Part shown: positions 55,950 to 64,000 of the stretch, piece by piece | How positions within the stretch are numbered: position 1 is the stretch's first letter | Layout: every line of letters begins with the position of its first letter | Notes under the pieces: model-generated | Seen by the model: the letters and a program-made list of their open reading frames with translations, nothing else | What the model was told of the DNA's origin: nothing | Database searches by the model: none | Translations under genes and position numbers: made by a program | Assembly: GCA_030762935.1 (NCBI GenBank) | Contig: CM060893.1 | Location: 10,398,001 to 10,462,000 of the forward strand | Source: Hymenopus coronatus | Taxonomy: Eukaryota > Arthropoda > Insecta > Mantodea > Hymenopodidae | Length of the DNA stretch: 64,000 bases | Reading direction: 5' to 3'

Positions 55950-56370
55950 TATCCCACAAGAAAACAAACCAGGAATATATCAGTTCAGCTGCAATGACTG
56001 AAAAAAAGCTACATCGGCCAAACAAAAAGAAATATAAAAACCAGAGCAAAAAGAACACCACAGAAATATTAAACTCAAACAAGAAGACAAATCTGTGGTA
56101 GCTTGGCAATTTTGGAAAGAGAAACACACCATAAATAGAAGCCCAAAAATACTCAAAAACATCAAAAGGAAGACAGAATTAAAAGTTTGGGAAAACGTAT
56201 ATATTTGGGAAAACAAGAAACGCGTTTTCAATTTTGAAATCATGCCAGGTGACCTACTGATACAGAGGATCATTAACCTCCACCAGGGACAGAGACAACC
56301 AACACAGCAAGCAATGCCGGTAGTCAACCAAAGGAAGCACATGGCTTCTGAAATAAAAAGTAAGTGATGT
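55950..56370 (+). pseudogene. Penelope-like element GIY-YIG fragment 3
   Basis: The plus-strand reading GIYQFSCND, then YIGQTKRNIKTR, then EHHRNIKLKQEDKSVVAWQF contains both halves of the GIY-YIG signature. It continues in the frame at 56095-56367 as KEKHTINRSPKILKNIKRKT and FNFEIMPGDLLIQRIIN. This is the endonuclease domain at the C-terminus of Penelope-like retroelements. Two frameshifts near 56010-56060 break it, and the reverse transcriptase part is absent. Confidence 0.78.
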
Positions 56371-56849
56371 AGTGTTACAAAACTAATTTCCACTCTAAAT
56401 TGTTTGACAGAGCCATGTACAGTATCTTCATCTTTCTTCATCCCTATATGGTGTAAACATGTTGACAGGACCTAGGTGAAACGATCACTTGCTGCAACTT
56501 CTTTGCACTCTGGATCATATGGCTCAAATATCCGCAATCACATCAGGTGTACAAATGGACAGGGCTAGATTCGTTTTTGCATTTGCAATTGACCCTGTAG
56601 TGAGTCATTTTGTCAACAAATTCTACATACTGCTCTTTGCTGGGATAGAAACCTCAAGAAACTTCTATGCAAAAATGACCCGCATTTTCTTAAATGAATT
56701 GGTACACGCATTTGCCTTCAGTATTACAATGCTTTGCTTTCTTGAAGAGTACACATCTCGCTGAGACATTTCTTAACCAAGTTGCAATGGCTTTCATACT
56801 GACAATACAAAATGTAGTCGTTAAGTTTCACAATAATAGATTTTTTTTT

Positions 56850-57075
56850 GGTAGTGTTTAATGCCCACTTTAACTACTTGCGGCATTGCAGGCGATGACA
56901 CTGGTGATACATGGCATGAAGATGGAGCACCAGTGGAATGCGATGGCGGGGGAAACTGGAGAAAACCTGCCCCTGTGCCACTTTGTCCACCACAAATCTC
57001 ACATGCAGTCGCTTGGGACCGAACCCAGGCCATCTAGGTTAGAGGCGAGTGGTCTAACCACTTAGTCACGGACAA
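56850..57075 (-). mobile_element. SINE family B, copy 4
   Basis: The most complete family B copy. On the minus strand a tRNA-like head gtggttagaccactcgcctc leads to the B box gggttcggtccc. The body ends gttaaagtgggcattaaaca plus an A run. Confidence 0.85.
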
Positions 57076-58846
57076 CAACAAATGACAACTGGAAGGCAAC
57101 AATGCAGTCTAGTACTCTGGGCAAGTTTTTCATGAGCTACCCTGTACTTGGTTTATATGCAGAATGCTGTTAAAACAGGGCTTGTAACTTTAGTATTTGC
57201 ATTGGATATTCCGTCTTGTCTGATGTGAACATAACAATTTGGCTAATTTTGACTATAATCATTAAAATTCTTCAGGGAAAAGTACAGGGTGTTTAAATTT
57301 CTTTTATGCTAAATGTGAATTATATACTAAATAGTGCTTCTAGCAAAGCCGGTAGTTCCTGTGGCTCAGTTATACATTGCACTCTGAAGCGATAATTTTC
57401 ATTGCAGAGCAATAGTCATATTTATCCATGCTTTCTTTACGAGTTATTGATGGCCTTCTTGGGAAGAACATTGTGTGATTTTATTTTATTACTCTGTGGT
57501 TTCTTTTTGGAAAGATACAATTTTGTTGCATTTTTACTTACTCGTCAGTCAAATTTTTTTATATGATGACGAGTAGTTTAATTTTGAGTAAATAATCAAC
57601 ATTTTTCTACCCAAGTAAGATTCACTTCTCCTACTAACCTCATCGGAGAAGGAGGCTCCATGGTAATTCTTCTCTTACTGACCTAATCAGAGGAGATCGG
57701 TTTTGCTAGATTTCTTCTATATAATTCAATGGGGAAGAAGATTTATTCTATAAAATAATTTTTCCTTAGATATATTGCATTGGAGAATATAGTATATGTA
57801 ATATTCGATAAAATAGTTAATAATTTACAGGAAATTATTATCCAGAATATCTTGGTCCAAGTGAGAAAAAAAAAGAGAATTACTTGAAAGCAAAAGATAA
57901 AAAAATAAGTTGAATATTTTGATGATACTGATTAATTTTGTCGAAATTACAAATTGTTAATATTTATAAACAATCCAGTTTGATTCAAAAAAGAAGGCTA
58001 TTATTTATATTTGAATTCTTTGATTGTTGGAAAAATATTAATAAAAGTAAAGTTTGTTTGAAAGAAAAAGAATGTTATCCTTTTGCAAGTAATTTCCTGC
58101 ACTGTGAACACACCTTGAGATGAAAGAGTCCTCGAGAAGTGTTCTGCTGACTGACCTTGACCAACCGAGCTTATATATACTGGGTGGAAGGGACTTATTA
58201 TATGCCTTCTAATATGTGCTTTATAGAAGCATTACAAACAAAAAAGACTAATGGAATTTTGTTCTTTGATCAGCTGATTTCAAAAAAATAAATTGTTTTT
58301 GTTCCAAATTGGATGCGTAATTGCACAAGAATGTACAAAGGTAATAGCTTGTTACTTGTAAGATGTGTAGAGTAACGTATTTCACAATTTTGGTAGGAAT
58401 TATGCGACATCACACAGAGTTAGGAAATAATTAATCATTTAAAAGAATATTCCGAGCAGCTTTTCAGACGTGAAGTAACTTGACAATTTTGCATTGAGGT
58501 TGTTCAGGTTTCTGACCTGGATGTAGTACAGTTTAAAGGAACTTCTTCTCTCTGCCCATTTTTCTTTTTTCTCACCTTATTGTCTTCTTTGTGAGAATTA
58601 TAGTGTGTGATAATTATCATGTTCTGCTCTTTCATTTCCTCTTAGTGTCTTTTCTCTTTATTATTTTCAGTCCCCTTTCTTCTTCTTTCTTTTGCTTTTT
58701 AAGATTTACATTTATTATTGGTTTATGAGTACGTTTTTATCAATTTTTCTTAAAAAATTTTCATTTGCATAGAGAATTTAAAAATCAGCTACTTGTTTCC
58801 AGTTATGTTTTTATATCATTTATCCTTCCATATGCAACTTTGTTTT
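57076..58846. other. Intergenic stretch, nothing recognised
   Basis: AT-rich sequence with a pyrimidine-rich tract near 58550-58700. No coding frame has a recognisable motif. Confidence 0.4.
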
Positions 58847-60170
58847 CCTCAGTGGTTAAATCATCTATTAATAAAGCTTGATAATCAATTTCAACTTCTT
58901 TTGTTCTGTTTATAATTCAGATTGCAATTTATGTGTATAATACAAAAGGCACACTAAGGCAAGTTGGTGTTATCACTGTACTTTCATTTGTTACGCATAA
59001 CCAAAAAAATTTGTTACTGATTCATTGATTAGTTTGAATTTGTCAGGCATTCAGTTTCATTTAATATGTTTTTATATAATGGGAAAAGTGCAGTATTGTT
59101 CAGTGAATCCCTTTTTACTTTTGGATGGGAAAACTTACAAAGAGATAAAGGCAAAATAGATGCAGTTTTTGGGAACTTTTAGTCATCTTTGACATCAGTT
59201 AGATTTTGGTTCAACAACTTTAAACTTTTAAATGTAAAAAGAAGCTAGTAACAGTGAAGAAATACACAAATATTAATATAAAAATAATTCCAAAAGATAA
59301 GTGAAGATTGGTTGCAATTATTATTTTTATATCAATATTTTTATATTAACTTTAAACTTGGTCAAACATTTGTTTTTAATATGAAACACCCAGGATACCT
59401 GGCAGATGAGGCTACTGAAGAAATCATTAAAAAAAGTGCACAATATGATTCTTGCTGATCATCAAACAAAAATTTGCAAAGTTGCAGAGATCAGAGGTGT
59501 GTCGATGGGAATGCCATTTATATTTTAAGTTGGAGATGAAAAAGTTGTTGGCCCGATGTTTTCAGTGAATCTGCTGCAAAGAAGGAAAGGATGGTCCCAT
59601 CAGCTGGAAAAATGATAGTGACAATCTTTTGGGATTGGAAGGGTGTGATACTGACTTTCTGGAAAAAGGAAAAATAATTAGTGGCCAATATTACAAATTA
59701 TTCGATCAATTTGACCAGAAGTTGAAACAAACATTCCCATTTTGCAAAGAAGAAAGTGCTGCTTCACCACAAAAACGTACCAGCACATTCATCCAGAGTT
59801 GTCGAACTGCTAGAATTATACTATAAATTGCTGCTGCACTCCCCATATTTGCTTGAATTGACTCGTGTGATTTTTTTCTTATTTCCAAACATGAAGAAAT
59901 GCCTCACAGGAACAAAACTTAGATCAAATGAGGTCCAAGTCAAGACAAGAGGTTTATTTTGCACGGCTTGACAATTTCTACTTTTGGAGGCATTAAAGAG
60001 ATTATATTCCTCAGTGGTTAAATCATATATTAACAAAGCTTGATAATCCATTTCAACTTATTTTGTTCTGTTTATAATTCAGATAGCATTTTATGTATAT
60101 AACACACAAGGCATGCAAAGATAAGATGTTCACTATATTTTCATTTGTTACACATTGCCAAAAAAATGTT
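58847..60170 (+). repeat. Direct repeats flanking a decayed mariner
   Basis: About 165 bases starting cctcagtggttaaatcat are present at 58847-59010 and again at 60009-60170 in the same orientation, with small differences. Between them lies a decayed mariner (59075-59970). Confidence 0.7.
59075..59970 (+). pseudogene. Decayed mariner transposase
   Basis: Broken frames give NPFLLLDGKTYKEIKAK (N-terminal region), KKVHNMILADHQTKICKVAE, VPSAGKMIVTIFWDWKGVIL and KVLLHHKNVPAHSSRVVELL (second catalytic block with the Asp changed to Lys). The last piece is FFLFPNMKKCLTGT. The order is that of a mariner transposase. Several stops and frameshifts make it long dead. Confidence 0.68.
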
Positions 60171-60364
60171 GGTACCAATAGTAGGAATGCTGGAAGAAGT
60201 AGATATCCTAAAAGGGGAATATGGTGAGAAAAATAATTTGTGTTTGAAAATCTGGCTGCTTCTTTCTTAAACACACTTACTTTTGAGCCACCTTTATATT
60301 AAACCAATAAGTGAGAAGGTACAAAATAACAATGTATACTGTTATACCTTATTTAAAAAAAAAA

Positions 60365-61200
60365 ATTGATATATTTCATTCACATTACTTTCTCTACATC
60401 TCTGTAACAAATAATTGTTAAAAAGCTTATTCTTCTATTTCATGCTAATTGAGGTAAACTTATCAGAAATTGTCTTATTACTTGCTTTCTTATAAGTAGA
60501 AGGGAAATAAGGGAATACACTAGTCTAAAGTGATAGTCAAATCTTTTAAAAGCTGGTGGTGATGTGGTTGAAATTTGTTTCTTTGCATAGTCAGGAGTTG
60601 ACAAATTCCTGTATGAGAAAAGTTTAAGTATTTTAAAACTGAAACCAATAGCAAGGAATATCTCACAAATGGTCAACTCCATAAAAAAAATGCATATGAC
60701 AAATTGTGTGTTGTAACGAGATCTACATTTTTTGTGCAGTAAGTTTTTGTCTATCTCTTACATTTTACCAGATATACAAAATTCATCCAGAATAAAGAAG
60801 TTTTCAGAGGCTATTCTCAGACAATTCAAGAAATACATTGTATTTGTCATGTACAAATCTTTAATATACAGTATTTTAATCAGAATCGTTAAAGCCATTA
60901 TTGAGCAAATCAAAATGTTCAAAATTTTTTCCATGTACAGGGTAGTTTGTGACAGGGAACTTTTGACAAAATCATGTTGCAACTTTGGAAGATACTAAAT
61001 TTAAACACCAAGTTTGGTATTTTACTGACTTTTTGTTTTTGAGTTATCGTGTTCTTGCAAGCGCACACATACACACAGACTTTTTTCTAAAAATGCTTTT
61101 TTGGATACAGGTGACCATAAAACGTGAATTTCCGGTGAAATCTCAGTATCAAATATTGGAGTGCAATACCTTCTCTATCTATGTAGAGAAAGTGATAAGA
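60365..61200 (+). repeat. R1 repeat, near full-length plus copy
   Basis: It runs from tttcattcacattactttct through ttactttcttataagtagaag and a CA-rich spot near 61060 to taccttctctatctatgtag and agaaagtgataag. It is immediately followed by a host mini-exon region. Confidence 0.78.
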
Positions 61201-61284
61201 TATGATAAAACAACAGTTGGGAAAAGCAAAAGAATTGCTGAGGCTTTAACATTTTTCTTAAGTACAGAACTCCAGCTGTCTTAC

Positions 61285-61337
61285 CTTGTTGATTCGGGCA
61301 ATATGAACTCCTCATATCCTCCCTCAGTGGTGTTATC
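61285..61337 (-). CDS. C2H2 zinc-finger family mini-exon (53 bases), parent gene unassigned
   Basis: On the minus strand an acceptor, ttttttttgttccag, precedes 53 bases and a donor, AAG|GTAAGA. The exon encodes DNTTEGGYEEFILPEST plus AG. It is a paralogue of the 23951-23997 exon (shared DN, EFILP and ST followed by AG), with the same phase 0 start and phase 2 end. It could splice to the terminal exons at 47298-48189 or 36966-38364, both of which start with the single base needed. Its first exon would lie beyond 64 kb. It sits in a 150-base gap between two R1 copies. Confidence 0.68.
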
Positions 61338-61354
61338 CTGGAACAAAAAAAATC

Positions 61355-62397
61355 TGATGTGTTCCACTCACATGACTTTCTCTATATTTCTGCAACAAAT
61401 TATTGTTAAAAAACTTATGCATCTATTTACTTTATACTAATCGAGAAAAAATTAGCAAATAGTCTTATTACTCACTTCCTTTTAAGTAGAAGCGAAATAA
61501 GGGAGTACCATAGGTTAAAGTGATAGTCAAAAGCTGGTTGCTACGTGACTGAAGTTCCTTTATATGGACAGGAGTTGACAAATTCCTGTATGAAAAAAGT
61601 ATAATTTTTTAAAGCTGAAACCAAAAACAAGGAATATCTCAAAAACGATCAACTCCAGGAAAAGAAATGAATATAATATAATTGTGTGTTTTAATGTGCT
61701 CTACATTTAGTGTATGGTAAGTTTTTGTCCTACTGTTACAATTTAGCAGTTACGCAAAATTCTGTAAAATTCATCCAGAATAAAGTAGTCTTCATGGGTT
61801 ATTCCCAGAAAATTCAAGATGTACATTTTATTTGTCAGGTAAATATCTTAAATATACAACATTTGAATCAAAATCGTTAAGAGCCATTTTTGAGAAAATC
61901 AAAATTTTCAAAAAAAGTTCCATGTAAAGGGTAGTTAGGGATGGGGGAATTTTCTTGAAAATCGTGTCGCATCCTTGGAAGATACCAAACTTAAATACAA
62001 AGTTTGGTTATTTAACAGTCTTACATTTTATTTGTCAGGTAAATATTTTTTATATACAACATTTGAATCAAAATCGTTAAGAGCCATTTTTGAGAAAATC
62101 AAAATTTTCAAAAAAAGTTCCATGTAAAGGGTAGTTAGGGATGGGGGAATTTTCTTGAAAATCGTGTCGCATCCTTGGAAGATACCAAACTTAAATACCA
62201 AGTTTGGTATTTAACGGTCTTTTCGTTTTTGAGCTATGCTGCCCACAGACACATGGACATTTTTCTAAAAATGCTTTTTTTTGGATTAAGGAGGTCCCAA
62301 AACATGTATTTCTGGTGAAATCTCGGTACTGAATTTTTGGGTGCAATACAATACCTTCTTTATACACTATGTACATAGTATATGTAGAGAAAGTAAT
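61355..62397 (+). repeat. R1 repeat with internal 200-base tandem duplication
   Basis: A complete plus copy from gtgttccactcacatgactt to gtagagaaagtaat. The segment 61822-62021 is repeated at 62022-62221 with very few differences, which makes this copy about 200 bases longer than the others. Confidence 0.82.
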
Positions 62398-62589
62398 ATG
62401 CTTTGCTGTCAGTTTCTGTTTATACAATTATATAGAAACACTTCAGTCTTTTCTTTTACAGCCAATAAGTTTATCAGAAGATCCATGACATGCACAAGTT
62501 TCTTTATTTGAATGAGGCAACCTGGGAAGCTATCAGCGTTAACTACAGACAACATAATGAAGCTTCACCATTTATTTCTCCATGTGCTT

Positions 62590-63612
62590 AAAGTAGTAGT
62601 GATATTGTATTCCACCCCAAAAATTATATGGTATTCACCAGAAATATTTGGGGTTCCTGAACCCTCCCAAAAAGCATTTTTCGAAAAAGGTGTATTTGTC
62701 TGAAAAACACAACTAAAAAAAATCTGATATATTCCATTCATAAGACTTTTTCTACCTCTCTGCAACAAATTGTTAACAGGCTTATTCTTCTATTTACTTC
62801 AAGCTGATCGAGAAAAAATTAGAAGAAATGTTATTATTTGTAACCTTTTCAGTGGAAGGGAAGTAAGGGAGTGCCATAGGCTAAAGCAATAGTCAAATCT
62901 TTTAAAAGCTGGTTACTCTGTGATTGACGTTTCTTTGTATGGCCAGGAGCAAACAAATTTCCGTATGAGAAAAGTGCAAGTTTAAAACTGAAACCAATAA
63001 CAAGGAAAATCTCAAAAATGGCCAACTTCACAAAAAAAAAAAAAAAATGTATATAACATAAATTATGTGTTTTAACGAGTTCTACATTTTTTGTTAAGTA
63101 AGTTATTGTCTATCTCTTACGGTTTACCATTTATGTAAAACTCCGCAAACTTCATCTAGAATAAAAAAATCTTTAGATTCTATTCCCAGAAAATTCTAGA
63201 TATACAGTTTATTTGCCATCAAAATGTCATTAACTTTCAAAATTTTAATCAAAATCGTTACAGCCAATTTTGAGAAAATCAAAATTTCAAAAATTTTCCA
63301 TGTAAAGGATAGTTCGGGGTGGACAATTTTCTTGAAAATCTTTGTAACACATCCTTGGAAGATACTTATTCAAATACCAACTTTGGTATTTAATAGACTT
63401 TCGTCTCTCACTCACACTCACCCACACACAAACATGTACACGCATGAAAAAATCTTTTTGAAAATTTAGATTTTCTCAAAACTGGTTTTAAAATTGTTAT
63501 TAAAATACCACATCCTTAATCATTTTCATGATAAATGAAATGTATATCTTGAATATTTTGACAATAGCCTCTGAAGTAATCTCATTCTGAAACGGTAAGG
63601 CTTTTACATAAC
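62590..63612. repeat. R1 repeats in both orientations
   Basis: A short minus fragment (about 62590-62700), a plus copy (about 62700-63455) and a minus fragment (about 63455-63612) are joined. The last junction turns back within the ttttctcaaaactggtttta region, so a hairpin-like arrangement results. Confidence 0.65.
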
Positions 63613-63934
63613 TGGAATGTTCTAAAACAGGCTTGGGGAACTCAGAAAATAGCAAAGTGGAACACTTCTACCCACTCCACTTAAGCTTATAGAAGTTACT
63701 TAGTCCAAATGCAAACGCAACAAAACTCTGGCAACAAAGTCACCAGTGGTGCACAATTGTAAAAATATGTTGTCTCAAATTGAATTCACTTCAGTATTAA
63801 ACATATTCTTTACATAAGAATTCATACATTAATTCTGGAAAATATAAAAATGTACTGTGAATATAAGATTGTAGATATTATAAACCCTTTGAAAATGCTC
63901 AAAATCATAATTACTGGTGCTGAAAACAGTTACA
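63613..63934. other. Intergenic stretch, nothing recognised
   Basis: AT-rich sequence without a recognised family. Confidence 0.4.
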
Positions 63935-64000
63935 AAAGCAGATGGCACAACTCCTCACAATCAAGAGATCCTGAGTTTGAATCTCGGCTAGAGTGAGTTA
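63935..64000 (+). mobile_element. SINE family D, copy 5 (cut by window end)
   Basis: The tRNA-like part with the B box gagtttgaatctcggc and the following agagtgagtta matches the start of family D. The rest lies outside the window. Confidence 0.6.

Larger units (their letters stand above)
55380..56790 (-). pseudogene. T3 transposase relic, split by Penelope fragment and SINE D
   Basis: Read on the minus strand, the N-terminal part (56765-56490) gives FKKMRVIFA, SIPAKSSM and TTGSIANAKTNLALSICTPD. The catalytic part (55870-55630) gives AVFQQDGATYRASHIQCHKF and, after a frame change, CDFYLWGSLKRKVYSNIPK. The C-terminus (55512-55385) gives KVLEDLKDNIYNEILRIDAA and ELHKVYSIVSACKK. The order and motifs are those of a Tc1/mariner-superfamily transposase. 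A Penelope-like piece (about 55900-56385) and SINE D copy 4 (about 55512-55620) interrupt it. Confidence 0.7.

Noticed and set aside
55980..56441. 153-codon minus-strand open frame
   Set aside because: It lies antisense to the GIY-YIG Penelope-like fragment, whose sense-strand motifs are specific.

Overview
The window is eukaryotic, AT-rich, gene-poor and heavily invaded by transposons, and it looks like an arthropod, most probably insect, chromosome. Reasons: spliced C2H2 zinc-finger genes, mariner, Tc1-like and piggyBac-like elements, Penelope-like and LINE remnants, and at least five tRNA-derived SINE-like families. A polyneopteran insect (cockroach or termite type) would fit this repeat style, but that is a guess and nothing in the sequence proves it. 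No functional tRNA, rRNA, CRISPR array or bacterial-type operon was seen.

Host genes are all on the minus strand and belong to one C2H2 zinc-finger family. The best case is a three-exon gene. Exon 1 (26254 to 25928) encodes an acidic region rich in SUMO-type motifs, exon 2 (23997 to 23951) is a 47-base mini-exon, and exon 3 (15500 to 13886) encodes 17 fingers. The three exons join in frame to 662 codons plus a stop. Two more terminal finger exons lie upstream on the same strand, at 36966-38364 (14 intact fingers) and 47298-48189 (8 intact fingers and a broken ninth). Both begin with the same splice phase. A second mini-exon of identical phase lies at 61285-61337, and a decayed finger exon lies at 6028-6250. 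The locus therefore looks like a family that grew by duplication of the gene or of its terminal exon.

The rest is mostly mobile DNA in layers. At 1-9 kb there are LINE scraps, SINEs, a long-inverted-repeat transposon and a nearly intact mariner (6370-7681) with one premature stop. At 9-14 kb a mariner remnant is split by a 5'-truncated LINE (12-base target duplication), which is itself split by a TTAA-flanked element. At 15-24 kb lie introns of the three-exon gene holding Penelope-like, SINE and unclassified repeats. At 26-34 kb lie a transposase remnant, a foldback element, a second mariner (30831-32166, frameshift plus nonsense), a piggyBac transposase relic and a Tc1 relic. At 35-50 kb lie the other finger exons, a possible hammerhead ribozyme relic (36712-36796), a minisatellite-bearing inverted-repeat element, an inverted Penelope pair and nested SINEs. 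At 50-64 kb the DNA is dominated by an unclassified repeat of about 0.8-1.0 kb, called R1 here, with more than ten copies or fragments.

No complete active transposon was found. The most informative material is the zinc-finger locus (mini-exons and six-finger cassettes), the R1 family, the TTAA element family with a possible autonomous relative, and the readable insertion order given by target-site duplications.
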